Shown one piece after another: positions 26,788 to 35,968 of a stretch of 64,000 bases of DNA. Source of the DNA: Cytobacillus oceanisediminis (GTDB lineage: Bacteria > Bacillota > Bacilli > Bacillales > Cytobacillaceae); assembly GCF_003182355.1 (NCBI RefSeq), contig NZ_QGTW01000006.1:62001-126000 (forward strand), in the 5' to 3' direction. The notes beneath the pieces are model-generated. The model saw only the letters and a program-made list of their open reading frames with translations. It was not told the origin of the DNA and made no database searches. How positions within the stretch are numbered: position 1 is the first letter of the stretch; each line of letters begins with the position of its first letter. The position numbers and the translations under genes are program-made.

Positions 26788-27744
26788 CTAGTCTTTCTTG
26801 GCCATAAATTTAAATTGGATGATGGCAAACAGGACCATAACCAAAAAGAGTACATACGACATGGCAGATGCCAAACCCATTTCATTCGTACGGAAGCCTG
26901 TTTCATAGATGTACTGCACAAGCGTCCTCGTCGAGGTTCCAGGGCCGCCATTTGTCATCAGGTAAGACTGTCCAAATAATTTAAAAGATGCAATCGACTG
27001 GAGGACGACCACCAGCAAAATGACGCCTTTCAATGAAGGCAGTGTAATATAGCGGAAACAGTGCCAGCTGTTGGCTCCATCAATGCGGGCAGCCTCATAA
27101 AGATCATCCGGAATTTCCTGCAAGCCTGCCAGAAACAGGACCATGTTGAACCCTACCGTCCACCAGATCGTTGCCAAAAGAATCGACAGCCAGGCAAGAT
27201 TGGCACTGTCCAGCCAGAAAATCTCCTGCGTCACGCCCAGTGTTTTAAGAACGGAATTCATCAGGCCTGTATACGGCTGGAGGACGAATACCCAAATGCT
27301 GCTGATCACCGAGATTGATAGAATATGAGGAAGGAAAAATGCCGATCTTAGAAACCCGGTGCCTTTTAGTCTTGAATTTACGATTAATGCCAGCAGAATC
27401 CCGGCAATCACCAAAGTCGGGGTTGAGATGACGACAAAGTAGACGGTGTTCCCCAAGGCTTCCCAGAAAAATCCATCCTTAAAGATTGCTTGATAATTTC
27501 CAAGGCCCACGTAGGTCCTTTCGTTGCCGATCGTCCACTGATATAAGCTGATGATGAATCCCTTGATAATGGGATACAACATGAACCATGAATAGAATAA
27601 TAGATAAGGCGCCAGGAACAGCCATGCAAATAGGTTGAGTGACAAAGCCTTTTTGTTGGCAATCAGACTTGTCATTTTACCCGCCCTTTTATCGATGATG
27701 TGTCCCTTCCCATCTTTTTTTACAGGTACTGTAGGTTCCACCAT
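26788..27744 (-). CDS. carbohydrate ABC transporter permease (MalF/CUT1 type)
   Basis: 318 residues with a hydrophilic N-terminus (about 1-35) and six membrane helices. The EAA motif is LYEAARIDGANSWHCFRYIT. FLQSYLM-type SYLMTNGGPG is the usual CUT1 landmark. The start has AAGGAGGTTAAC. It is separated from the binding-protein gene by a short hairpin that probably lowers its expression relative to that gene. Confidence 0.92.
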   Translation of the reverse strand: MVEPTVPVKKDGKGHIIDKRAGKMTSLIANKKALSLNLFAWLFLAPYLLFYSWFMLYPIIKGFIISLYQWTIGNERTYVGLGNYQAIFKDGFFWEALGNTVYFVVISTPTLVIAGILLALIVNSRLKGTGFLRSAFFLPHILSISVISSIWVFVLQPYTGLMNSVLKTLGVTQEIFWLDSANLAWLSILLATIWWTVGFNMVLFLAGLQEIPDDLYEAARIDGANSWHCFRYITLPSLKGVILLVVVLQSIASFKLFGQSYLMTNGGPGTSTRTLVQYIYETGFRTNEMGLASAMSYVLFLVMVLFAIIQFKFMAKKD

Positions 27745-27794
27745 GTTAACCTCCTTCTATCAAACATGCTGCAGATAGCGTTATAAGAAAGGAA

Positions 27795-27809
27795 GCCCCA
27801 TAAAGGGGC
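27795..27809 (-). promoter_or_regulatory. intercistronic hairpin between binding-protein and permease genes
   Basis: GCCCC-ATAAA-GGGGC with a T-rich tail on the minus strand. Such hairpins after binding-protein genes commonly act as partial terminators or 3' mRNA stabilisers. Confidence 0.5.
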
Positions 27810-27826
27810 CGCCCTTAAAGCATCAT

Positions 27827-29119
27827 CTACTTGGCAAGCAAATCATTTACTTCTTTTTCCGCCTTGTTCATTACTTCGTCAACCGATGCTTGTCCATTCA
27901 TCACAAGATCAAAGTTTGCTCTCAGGATGTCGCCAATCGGGAATAGCTTTTCAGAGTTCGGCATGAAATTCACATCATCGACAACCTGGACGTAGTCACT
28001 GCGATACTCCAGCTCTTTGAACTCAGGAGACTCAATGACTTCAGGCTTACTTGGAACATGGCCGGCTTTTGCCCACATGGCTCCATTTTCAGCAAGCCAG
28101 TTGGCAAATGTTGCTGCCGCTTCCTGCCTCTTTGGATCTTCTTCTTTCTGGACCGGAAGCACTAGGGTATGCGAGTCGCCCCAGGTAGCTTTTTGGTCAT
28201 AAAGCTGCGGAATGGTTGTTGCACCAAAGTCGAGCCCTTCATTTTTTTCAAATGTTCCGGTAGACCATACTCCGTTAAAATTAACAGCGGCTTTTCCCGC
28301 GGCAAAAATTCCCCCACCGTTTTTCACGTTTTTCGGCCAAAGCTTGTCCTCATGGACTAGGTCGGAGATAAACTGCAATGCTTCTTTGCCTTCCTTGTTG
28401 TTAAAAGCTGCTTTCTTGCCATCCTCGCTTAACAGCTTTCCGTCCATCTGGCTGTACAGGGACCACCACATCCAGAAAGGAACGTTGCCGTTTGAAGTTC
28501 CGACAAAAGGCATCACATCTGCCGGCGCTTTTTGTTGAACCTGCTTTAGAAACTTAACGAATCCTTCGGCGCCCGGCTTGATTGCAGGTTTGCCATCGCT
28601 GTCCAAAAGACCGGCATCGCCAAGAATTTTTTTATTGTAGAACATGATCATTGCATGAGTATCAAGCGGAAATGCCATGTGTTTTCCTTCAAACATCGTG
28701 GCATTCAGGATATTCTGGTTAAAGGAATCCCACTTGATCCCGGCATTTTCAGCGATCGGATCAAGGTCGGCAATCATATTGGAAGGAACAAGCTCTCCCA
28801 GTTTTGACGTGTGGGCAACCGCTACATCAGGTGCTTGCTTGGAAGCGACTGCGGTGCGAAGTTTTGTATAATACTCCTCCCACTTCAGGTTTAGCATTTC
28901 AACTTGAATATCAGGGTTGGTTTTATTGAATTCTGCGACCATTGCTTTCATAAAGTCGCCGTCTCCGCCGCTGAACGGAACCCAATACTTCAATTCAATC
29001 TTTTTGTTACCGCTTTCATTTCCATCATTGGAGGATGCTGATTCTTCTGAGCTGCTGCAGCCTGTAAAAACTGTTAATACGAAAAGCATCATGACCATTA
29101 CTAACTTAATCCTTTTCAA
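27827..29119 (-). CDS. sugar ABC transporter substrate-binding lipoprotein
   Basis: 430 residues. The lipoprotein signal peptide ends VFTGC-SSSEES. The mature part is a CUT1 family-1 binding protein: LKYWVPFSGGDGDFMKAMVAEFNKTNPDI at its start, FNGVWSTGTFE and the lobe-2 helix. The start is TTG behind AAGGGGG. It is the first structural gene of the galactonate/GH2 operon and captures an oligosaccharide outside the cell. The ligand is not predictable. Confidence 0.93.
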   Translation of the reverse strand: MKRIKLVMVMMLFVLTVFTGCSSSEESASSNDGNESGNKKIELKYWVPFSGGDGDFMKAMVAEFNKTNPDIQVEMLNLKWEEYYTKLRTAVASKQAPDVAVAHTSKLGELVPSNMIADLDPIAENAGIKWDSFNQNILNATMFEGKHMAFPLDTHAMIMFYNKKILGDAGLLDSDGKPAIKPGAEGFVKFLKQVQQKAPADVMPFVGTSNGNVPFWMWWSLYSQMDGKLLSEDGKKAAFNNKEGKEALQFISDLVHEDKLWPKNVKNGGGIFAAGKAAVNFNGVWSTGTFEKNEGLDFGATTIPQLYDQKATWGDSHTLVLPVQKEEDPKRQEAAATFANWLAENGAMWAKAGHVPSKPEVIESPEFKELEYRSDYVQVVDDVNFMPNSEKLFPIGDILRANFDLVMNGQASVDEVMNKAEKEVNDLLAK

Positions 29120-29306
29120 CCCAATTTCCCCCTTAAAATATTAGTGATATTTCTGAATATTATTATAACATGTTTGCCGGAACCATTACAGTATTTTATG
29201 TAATAAAAAATAAAAAAATAATATAGTATTTTTTCAGATTTACATGCTGCAAGGGCTGGATTTAGGACAATTTTCAAGCGTTAAGCTAAGGATTTACGGT
29301 GTTTAT

Positions 29307-29340
29307 AAAAAAAGCTATCGATTTTGCCGATAGCATTTTT
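29307..29340 (-). terminator. intrinsic terminator after the ArsR-type regulator gene
   Basis: 7-bp stem GCTATCG/CGATAGC with flanking A and T runs. It lies 23 bases after the regulator stop on the minus strand. Confidence 0.7.
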
Positions 29341-29362
29341 CACCCATAGCTGAATTTCTATT

Positions 29363-30280
29363 TTACTCTTTATGGGAATAGTGGAGCTTCATGATAATCC
29401 CTTGTTCATAATTTCCAAACCGATGGCCGAACAAATTCATCCCTCCGGCATTTACCGCATTTTTTTTCACGCCAAACTTAATTGAAATATAAGGCTTCGC
29501 ATGAATGGATAAATCCTTAAGGGTAACGTCCGACTGCTTCACCCCATCAATAAAGGAGCCGTGCCGATTGATTGTCCAGGTTTTTAACAGGCCATATTGA
29601 GTATTTTCTGTCAGCCACCATTTTGGCGTGAGAAACCCTCGCTCTCCCCCAAAATCACTCGGGCTTGTCCATGTTCCAATTTCAATCCCGTTTACCCAAA
29701 CGGTAATATCCGAAGGCCAGTCCAGCTTGTGATAAGGGGCCTCGGAGCACAGTTCCGCCATGATTTCCAAACGCTCCTCTTTGCCTCCATAAGGAATCCT
29801 GTTAGGAAACCTGTATTCAATATAGCCGCTACGGAACCAAATCAGCTGGGCCTCTTTTCTTTCTGGCTCATAAAAAGACCTTGGCTCATCCATCATCCCT
29901 AAAAAGGCCGAGTCACTCACCAGCCCGCAAGTTGGCCCAATCTCACAATCGGCAAACTCTCCAATCGGCATATCGATGGTAATAATATTCTCATCAACCT
30001 GCTCTTCCTTCCTAAGGTTGATCACAATCCGATCATATTTCTTGGAGCTTACCTTCTGCATGCCACGCCCAGGAACGAGCTCTGTTGAAATTAAGCATGC
30101 GTCCTCGAGTTTCTTGATATTCGCCGCAGCAGTAGAAAAAGGTAATTCCATCATCTCCGAAAGGTCATTTACATTCATCGGTCCTTGTGTCAGAATATCC
30201 AATATCGTCATCCTATGCTCATTCGACAGCGCTTTACATATCTCAATTGCCTCTCCTAATGTTAATTGCAGCGTCCTCAT
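29363..30280 (-). CDS. ArsR-like transcriptional regulator with ligand domain
   Basis: About 305 residues. A helix-turn-helix of ArsR type (about 10-75: EAIEICKALSNEHRMTILDIL, PFSTAAANIKKLEDACLI) is followed by a roughly 200-residue beta-rich domain seen in sugar-operon ArsR-like repressors. The start is taken as the ATG at 30280 (GAGGAG 7 bases upstream); an adjacent ATG at 30283 is possible. The frame stays open to 30397, but that part is a REP-like sequence and not likely translated. It precedes the ABC/GH2/galactonate operon, so local control of that operon is likely. Confidence 0.75.
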   Translation of the reverse strand: MRTLQLTLGEAIEICKALSNEHRMTILDILTQGPMNVNDLSEMMELPFSTAAANIKKLEDACLISTELVPGRGMQKVSSKKYDRIVINLRKEEQVDENIITIDMPIGEFADCEIGPTCGLVSDSAFLGMMDEPRSFYEPERKEAQLIWFRSGYIEYRFPNRIPYGGKEERLEIMAELCSEAPYHKLDWPSDITVWVNGIEIGTWTSPSDFGGERGFLTPKWWLTENTQYGLLKTWTINRHGSFIDGVKQSDVTLKDLSIHAKPYISIKFGVKKNAVNAGGMNLFGHRFGNYEQGIIMKLHYSHKE

Positions 30281-30332
30281 CATTTTCTCCTCTTCCATCA
30301 TTTGAGAATATATTACCATAAAGAAAGAAAAG

Positions 30333-30396
30333 AAGCATGGGGACGGCTCTCGTTGCTTCCCTTTAAATGAAAAAAGAAGCACGAGAACCGTCCCCA
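30333..30396. repeat. REP-like inverted pair
   Basis: GGGGACGGCTCTCGTTGCTTC (split as 30339-30359) and GAAGCACGAGAACCGTCCCC (30376-30395) form an imperfect dyad with one substitution and one extra base. Related single arm at 20356-20375. This motif is typical of Bacillaceae REP elements mobilised by RAYT transposases. Confidence 0.7.
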
Positions 30397-30599
30397 CTTA
30401 ACCTTATTCTTTGAAATCAGCAGCTTTTCGATCACGGATATCAATTTCCTTTATCAAGTGTATCCCTCATTTAAGTTTTCTTTTAAAATTAAATTCTATA
30501 CCAATGAAAATATTCCTCTATCATGTCAAAGGTTCAGTCCCATTTTCTTTGGACTAATTGATACTTTCCAAATAAAATGATGGAAAAAAGGGGATAAGG

Positions 30600-30795
30600 A
30601 TGAAACTGAAATATGAAATCCTACCAGAGGATAACATCGAGTATTGCCGGGATTAATGCAATGAGCTGATGGCCTTTCAGAAATTGAAAGCTTACATCAG
30701 CTTTTTGACAGCATGAATTTTGAAACACGGATGATTCCTTCCGGAAAAACTGCCTTAAAATTATATTGTTGTCTTGAAAGATGATGAAGGTTATA
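30600..30795 (+). pseudogene. GNAT acetyltransferase N-terminal remnant
   Basis: An ATG at 30600 behind AAAAAGGGG reads MKLKYEILPEDNIEYCRD, then a stop, CNELMAFQKLKAYI, a shift, FDSMNFETRMIPS and finally YIVVLKDDEGY. This is the N-terminus of a GNAT-family acetyltransferase. The acetyl-CoA domain is missing. Confidence 0.65.
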
Positions 30796-30831
30796 GAGAA
30801 TTGAAAAAGACTTTTTATATAACGAGTAAAA

Positions 30832-30862
30832 GGCGTACTACTCTATGTAAGGAGTACGCCTC
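30832..30862 (-). terminator. hairpin after the decayed MocR-like gene
   Basis: AGGCGTACT paired with AGTACGCCT, with TTTT following on the minus strand. Confidence 0.5.
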
Positions 30863-30888
30863 ATTAGAAGCACCTTTTTCTGATTTGA

Positions 30889-31815
30889 TTAGATATCCCA
30901 TGCTTCCTTCAATAAACCAATCCCTTCTTCTATTTCTGAAAGAGTTAATCCCCCAAACCCAAGGATTACTTCTGATTTCTCGTTATTCTCCCCATCGTAA
31001 TAGATTGATAACGGATATACCTTTACACTTGCCTTCGAAGCATTGCTTATTAACGTGCCTTCTGTCATACCATTGTTAACTTCAAGAACAATATGGAGGC
31101 CGGATTTTCCCCCAATTACCTTTACATTGTCACCTAAATGCTTCTTGATGGATGATATTAGAATTTCATGCTTTTTCCGATAGAGCGTCCTCATTTTATT
31201 CAAATGACTTTGCCATCCCTCAATCATAAAGCGATAAAGGGTATCCTGATGAAGCCTGGATGCTGTTTGTTTATAGAGTGTAAAATGATTCTGGTAAATC
31301 TGCATTAGCTTTTGGAGGCAAAACTAAATAGCTAATCCTGATTGAAGGGATCAATGATTTTGAAAAAGTCCCCAAATAGACTACTTTCCCTTTTGCATCC
31401 AGCCCCTGTAAAGATGGAATCGGCTTCCCGATATAACGGTACTCACCATCATAGTCATCCTCAATAATATAACCGTTGTTATCTTCTGCCCACATCAGCA
31501 ATTCCATTCGTCTCTTGATGGGCATAACCATTCCATAGGGAAATTGGTGTGAAGGGGTTACATAAACAACACTGGCACCGCTTTTTCGCAGCGATTTAAT
31601 ATTAATCCCATCTGCATCCAGTGAAATTGGAATCATCTTAATACCCTGATGCTGAATACGGTTCTAGTTCTATGAAAACCAGGATTCTCCATTGCCCAAT
31701 TAGCAAGCACAATAAACTAATAAGAGCCTGAGTTCCCGCACCAATAATAATTTGGTCTGCGGTACATCTTACCCCCCTTGATGCAAATAGATAACCTGCA
31801 GGTTTCCCTCAATCC
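30889..31815 (-). pseudogene. MocR/PdxR-like (GntR-aminotransferase) regulator, decayed
   Basis: Aminotransferase fold-type I sequence spread over at least three frames. From the 5' side: CTADQ-like PNYYW and IIIGAGTQALISLLC, WAMENPGFHRTRTVF, then VYVTPSHQFPYGMVMP, IEDDYDGEYRY and the PLP-lysine segment GTFSKSLIPSIRISYLVLP. After a shift near 31300 the tail runs to GFGGLTLSEIEEG. The N-terminal GntR DNA-binding domain is absent; the sequence stops at the DoxX terminator. Not functional. Confidence 0.8.
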
Positions 31816-31821
31816 CATAAA

Positions 31822-31854
31822 AAAGGCATTACCTCTGTATGAAGTAATGCCTTT
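31822..31854 (-). terminator. intrinsic terminator of the DoxX gene
   Basis: 11-bp stem AAAGGCATTAC/GTAATGCCTTT with an 11-base loop, followed by T residues on the minus strand. Confidence 0.8.
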
Positions 31855-31857
31855 AGC

Positions 31858-32289
31858 TTATTGAATGGAAGTAGAATTGCTGCTGTTTTCTTTCGCTCTA
31901 AAAACCATCTGATCTAATGCAAATAATTTGGAGCCTGTAATTGCAATTGCCGCAGCCATTGCAAGAAGAGCAAGGTCCAGTTCATATCCGGCCCCTTGGC
32001 CATTGCCGAGGAAACCTCCCGCTAATTTCACTTTAATAATGGCACCTGCCATGAGTAAGACGAATAAGGCAGATACCGCCCTGCTGAATAAACCAAGTAC
32101 TAATGCAATTCCGCCGACCAGCTCAATAGCAGCAACAACTGTTGCCAGGAATCCTGGCAGGCCAATACTTGAAAACCATCCCGCTGTGTTTTCAATTCCG
32201 CCTTGAAACTTTACTAGACCATGGACAAAGAATGTTAATCCCAAAACAACCCGTAAAATAAGTGTACCTACTTCATATTTGTTATCCAA
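31858..32289 (-). CDS. DoxX family membrane protein
   Basis: 143 residues with four predicted membrane helices. The N-terminal LILRVVLGLTFFVHGLVKF, central IELVGGIALVLGLFSR and GAIIKVKL...GYELDLALLAMA are DoxX hallmarks. TTG start with AGGAGGAATATAAA. It is cotranscribed with the dioxygenase-like gene 20 bases upstream. DoxX proteins often sit beside oxidoreductases and respond to thiol or quinone stress; here the pairing fits defence against electrophilic aromatics. Confidence 0.9.
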   Translation of the reverse strand: MDNKYEVGTLILRVVLGLTFFVHGLVKFQGGIENTAGWFSSIGLPGFLATVVAAIELVGGIALVLGLFSRAVSALFVLLMAGAIIKVKLAGGFLGNGQGAGYELDLALLAMAAAIAITGSKLFALDQMVFRAKENSSNSTSIQ

Positions 32290-32309
32290 TTTATATTCCT
32301 CCTATTATT

Positions 32310-33095
32310 TTAATAGCCAAATTGCCACACACTGTGGCTTAAATTTCCATATCGATAGCTTCGATGCAAAAGTTTGGCGGCCCTTTCTTGATCGGCCGCA
32401 CCCATTGCATAAAAAAGCGGAATGAAATGTTCATTTCCATATGCCGGAACCGCGATATCTGCATTCGGGGCCAAAGATTTGTAGTTGAATAATGATTCCA
32501 AATCCCACTCGCTAATATGTTTTTCAAGCCATTCTTCAAATTCAAGCGCCCAGCTATCGACCGAACCATTGTCCTTGAACATGTTTACTGCTCCAAGGTT
32601 ATGAACCGTGCCACCGCTCCCAATGATCAATATATCCTGCTTCCTTAATGCCGCCAAGGACTTACCAATTTTATATTGTTCCTCAGGTGTGAGCTTTGGG
32701 TTAACTGACATTGAAATGACTGGAATGTCTGCTTGAGGATAAAGCATCCTAAGAACAACCCAAGCACCGTGGTCCAAGCCTCGCTTTTCGTCGACTTCAA
32801 AAGCGATCCCCTGCTTCGTAAACAATTCCGTAATTTCTTTTGTGACTTCTCTTTTGCCTTTAGCAGGGTACTTAATCCGGTATAACTCTTCCGGAAATCC
32901 GCCAAAATCATAAATCGTATCAAAGTCATTAATATCACTTACTTTTTGAACTGCTGATTCCCAGTGAGCAGAAAATAGAATAATCGCTCTTGGCTTTTCC
33001 AATGAAACGCCCAAGGATTGCAAAAATTGAGTATATATATTTTTTTCAATCGCAAGCAATGGTGCTCCGTGGGCAATAAAAAATGATGGCATCAT
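32310..33095 (-). CDS. class III extradiol ring-cleavage dioxygenase family (DODA/YgiD type)
   Basis: 261 residues of the LigB superfamily. Metal and catalytic residues are visible in FIAHGAP (His), FSAHWES (His), LDHGAWVVL (His) and GNEHFIPLFYAMGA. The family opens catechol-type rings, such as DOPA in the 4,5 position; the substrate here is not known. ATG behind AAGGAGGAATAATACG. It is divergent from the XRE-cupin regulator across a 228-bp gap and is followed by doxX. Confidence 0.88.
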   Translation of the reverse strand: MMPSFFIAHGAPLLAIEKNIYTQFLQSLGVSLEKPRAIILFSAHWESAVQKVSDINDFDTIYDFGGFPEELYRIKYPAKGKREVTKEITELFTKQGIAFEVDEKRGLDHGAWVVLRMLYPQADIPVISMSVNPKLTPEEQYKIGKSLAALRKQDILIIGSGGTVHNLGAVNMFKDNGSVDSWALEFEEWLEKHISEWDLESLFNYKSLAPNADIAVPAYGNEHFIPLFYAMGAADQERAAKLLHRSYRYGNLSHSVWQFGY

Positions 33096-33323
33096 CGTAT
33101 TATTCCTCCTTTTTTAATTAATATAAAAGCCACTTCGCATCTCAAATGGCACCCGCGTTTCTTTATAGAGATTAAAGATTCATATTAGATAACAAAAAGA
33201 CAAAAAAAACGATTGTTTCTTCATATGAATATTAATTATCTATAAGATAACAAGAGTCCCTCTAGATTGTCAATTATTTTTTTGCTAATATATAAATATG
33301 TTTTTTATTAGGAAACTCCTGAG

Positions 33324-33872
33324 GTGATTAAACTGGACATTGGAACAAAAATACGGGCAATCAGAAACCGCAAAAAAATCACCATTGCACAGATGTCTGA
33401 AGGGACGGGATTATCAAAAGGCTTCATCAGCAATGTGGAAAATAATAATACATCCCCTTCCATTAATACTCTGAGTACGATTGCAGAATTTCTTGGCGTC
33501 CCGCTTCCCTATTTGCTGCTGGAGAAGAAACAGCATATGAGGGTCGTCCGCAAAGAGGAAAGAACGACTTCGACTTTTAACAACTTAAAGATAGAACATT
33601 TAACGTCAAAAGGCGGCCTGAGGATGATGATTGTTGAATTTCCGCCTGGAGCATCCATGGGTGAACAACATGCCCATGAAGGAGAAGAGTGCCATCTCGT
33701 GCTCGAGGGAAAAATTTTGGCCGAACAAGGAGAAGATTCATTTATTGTTGAAGCCGGCGATTCCTTCAGCTGGAATGCAAGTGTACCGCACTTCGCCAAA
33801 AACGTTACTGATGAAAAAGCCGTGGTCTTAATCTCCGTCTATTCTAATACTGAATTGAATGATGTTCTATAA
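33324..33872 (+). CDS. XRE family regulator with C-terminal cupin
   Basis: 182 residues. The HTH_3 domain is at about 5-60 (IRAIRNRKKITIAQMSEGTG, SKGFISNVENN). The cupin sensor is at about 105-175 (GEQHAHEGEECHLVLEG, EAGDSFSWNASVPH). The GTG at 33324 keeps the longest frame. However, GAGGTGATT would be an ideal ribosome site for a CTG at 33333, so the true start may be that rare codon. It is divergent from the dioxygenase/doxX pair and a likely regulator of it. Confidence 0.85.
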   Translation: MIKLDIGTKIRAIRNRKKITIAQMSEGTGLSKGFISNVENNNTSPSINTLSTIAEFLGVPLPYLLLEKKQHMRVVRKEERTTSTFNNLKIEHLTSKGGLRMMIVEFPPGASMGEQHAHEGEECHLVLEGKILAEQGEDSFIVEAGDSFSWNASVPHFAKNVTDEKAVVLISVYSNTELNDVL

Positions 33873-33903
33873 AAAGATGCCCTTGAATGAGGGCATCTTT
33901 ACT
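33871..33903 (+). terminator. intrinsic terminator of the XRE-cupin gene
   Basis: 11-bp stem AAAGATGCCCT/AGGGCATCTTT. It can serve both strands. Confidence 0.8.
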
Positions 33904-34104
33904 TTATTTGGATATACCGCACTCTCCCTTTTCATTCCATACCTCAGTGTTTTGAAAGCTACACACTTCACATAGTGACTGCAAAACAAGCAAAAAGCTG
34001 CCAATTAATAGTATTTTCTTAACCTTTCTGATACACCTGCAATCAATAAAGCTACAGAACCCACAAATCAATAACCAATATGCAAGTCCGAACCAATACC
34101 CCAT
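33904..34104 (-). CDS. small membrane protein, doubtful
   Basis: 66 codons with two hydrophobic stretches (about 1-22 and 30-45) and several cysteines. The upstream AGGGTGCAGAGTGA is only a weak ribosome site. It ends at the shared terminator of the XRE-cupin gene. Homologues are not recognised. Confidence 0.3.
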   Translation of the reverse strand: MGYWFGLAYWLLICGFCSFIDCRCIRKVKKILLIGSFLLVLQSLCEVCSFQNTEVWNEKGECGISK

Positions 34105-34188
34105 TCACTCTGCACCCTTGCCAATTAGTACATGCCCAGCTCTGTCCGGCATTTTATAGTTTTGTATTTTGAAAATTTCCGATTTCAT

Positions 34189-35076
34189 CTAGTCAATCGC
34201 TTGGGATATAAACCAGTTGATTTTTTCCTTCATGGTTTTTATAGTATTTTCATCAAGTCCCCATTCCGTAACCTTGGATAGACGTAATGCAGCCCATAGA
34301 TCCCAGTAAGGCAGATTGGAATAGTCAACTTCTGTCATGGCCGATTTATATTGTTCAGTAAAATAATTCATAGCATCTTTTCCTAATTGAAAAAGAATTT
34401 CCAAACGTCCATTCGCCAAATCTGCAAGCGGGTCACCTATCCACGCATCTTCCCAATCGATTATGGATACAATCTTGCCATCATTCCACAAAATATTACC
34501 TGGCCAGTAATCCCCATGCAGCAAGACATCAGTATTTCTCCCGGGAAACGGAAAGACTGACGTCAGCGCTGCCAGAACCGCGTTATCAGCGTCAACTTTC
34601 TCCAGCATCTCAGCAAACCTTTCTTCCTTTCTAGGCAGAAAGGATAATTTATATTTTGAGATGTCCAAACAATGGATTTTTGCTAATTCCACAGCTAGAA
34701 GTTCCAAATAACCCTTTTCCATGTCATCAGGAATTTCAGTTGTTCCCTCTATGAACTCTATTACTAAACATGGCCTGGAAAAAATCTCTCCAGTATTTTC
34801 AAGATAATACGGTGACGGGACTGGAATCCCCTCTGATTTTAAAACCTTTAGCAACACTAATTCATCAGCGGCTATGTTGGGATTCCTTGAAAAATCAGCA
34901 TCCCCATGCTGGCGGACCACCATTTTTAAAATATGCCCACAAGGCCTAACCACTTCAAGACCTTTTACTTCCGCTGAAACTCCGCCTTTTAAATCCCATA
35001 CCTTATTCAGCCTGTTACCCGGATGAATTTTCCGTACTAAAATTTCTAACTTATTCTCCTCGTTTGGCCTGCGCAT
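34189..35076 (-). CDS. aminoglycoside phosphotransferase (APH)-like kinase
   Basis: 295 residues with an APH/choline-kinase fold. The catalytic loop is HGDYWPGNILWNDG (Brenner motif) and the metal aspartate lies in SIIDWEDAWIGDPLADLA. N-terminal KMVVRQHGDADF and LVIEFIEGTTE match the small lobe. ATG with GTGGGGGA upstream. The family phosphorylates antibiotics or small alcohols and amines; nothing here fixes the substrate. Confidence 0.85.
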   Translation of the reverse strand: MRRPNEENKLEILVRKIHPGNRLNKVWDLKGGVSAEVKGLEVVRPCGHILKMVVRQHGDADFSRNPNIAADELVLLKVLKSEGIPVPSPYYLENTGEIFSRPCLVIEFIEGTTEIPDDMEKGYLELLAVELAKIHCLDISKYKLSFLPRKEERFAEMLEKVDADNAVLAALTSVFPFPGRNTDVLLHGDYWPGNILWNDGKIVSIIDWEDAWIGDPLADLANGRLEILFQLGKDAMNYFTEQYKSAMTEVDYSNLPYWDLWAALRLSKVTEWGLDENTIKTMKEKINWFISQAID

Positions 35077-35245
35077 GCATATCCCCCACTAAGATTTATA
35101 TCTTATTTTATTCTATTTTTTCTGCAAACTTCCTTGTTTCTACTCTAAAGGGCTGACCTGCCCAGGATCGTATTAAAAGAAATGGTAGACATTCTGCAAA
35201 TACTTGTTATAATTCTCTAAGATATTAAATGAAAAAGGGTGTATT

Positions 35246-35431
35246 ATGGGGAATACTTGCAGATATGTCGTTAGCGCTACAGGCAAAAATGGGGAAATGT
35301 ATTATACACATTGTAAGGATAAGGCAGAGCTAAGAAAATGGCTTTCAGAGCACCAGGAGCAGGTAAATATGAAAGATGTAAAAATTAAAGACAAGAATAG
35401 ACATCCATTATTAAGATGGCTGAACTTTTAA
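35246..35431 (+). CDS. small hypothetical protein
   Basis: 61 residues, basic, with a beta-beta-alpha look (YVVSATGKNGEMYYTHC..KAELRKWL). ATG with AAAGGG upstream. The balanced composition suggests a real gene, but I do not recognise a family. Confidence 0.5.
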   Translation: MGNTCRYVVSATGKNGEMYYTHCKDKAELRKWLSEHQEQVNMKDVKIKDKNRHPLLRWLNF

Positions 35432-35687
35432 AAATAAATATTTCAACGTAAAAGGCAGCTCAAATTAAACTAATAAAGTTTAATTTGAGATTCGTATTTT
35501 GTGATTTATAACAGAAAACAAATAGGACAATAGGTTTAACTTCTAATTTATAAATTGACAAACTTAAAAATTCATATTAAATTACTATCAGGACAATAGA
35601 AATAGTTATAACCCCGAAAACGGCAAAAACACTAAAACTAACCACTTCTCAACAACCTAATATTATACAAGAAAAATTTTATAAGTC

Positions 35688-35818
35688 ATTCGCTTAATCT
35701 TTTGAGCGGGGGAACCATTTGTACTTATTTTATAAGTATTTGGGGTGAATCCTTTTTTAAGGTAGGGTACTCTCAAGACCCGAACCCGACAGCTAACCTC
35801 GTAAGCGTGTTGAGAGGA
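35688..35818 (+). ncRNA. c-di-AMP riboswitch (ydaO/yuaA class)
   Basis: Conserved ydaO blocks occur in order: TCGCTTAATC, GAGCGGGGGAACCA, GGGGTGAATCC, AGGTAGGGTACTCT, CCCGAACCCGACAGCTAACC and CGTAAGCGT, with the closing GAGAG. It is followed at once by an intrinsic terminator and then by the glutamate symporter gene. Known ydaO riboswitches turn genes off when c-di-AMP is high, often for potassium or osmolyte uptake. Confidence 0.92.
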
Positions 35819-35864
35819 AAACACGGCAGTTTTGCACAGTGGTTTTTGCCTCTGTGTTTTTTTA
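35819..35864 (+). terminator. riboswitch-controlled terminator
   Basis: AAACAC-GGCA paired with TGCC-(TC)-GTGTTT, then a T7 run. The 5' arm adjoins the last riboswitch helix. Confidence 0.8.
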
Positions 35865-35968
35865 TGGCCAATTTTAGGGGAATTCATCTGAATTATGGGT
35901 ATTATAGGAAAAATAAAAATTCTCGCTCTTGTATTTCTTTGTATATTTAGCTATTGGAGGTAATCGTC

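Noticed and set aside
34189..35076. Antibiotic-resistance determinant
   Set aside because: The APH fold is shared by many metabolic kinases and nothing links this one to an aminoglycoside.
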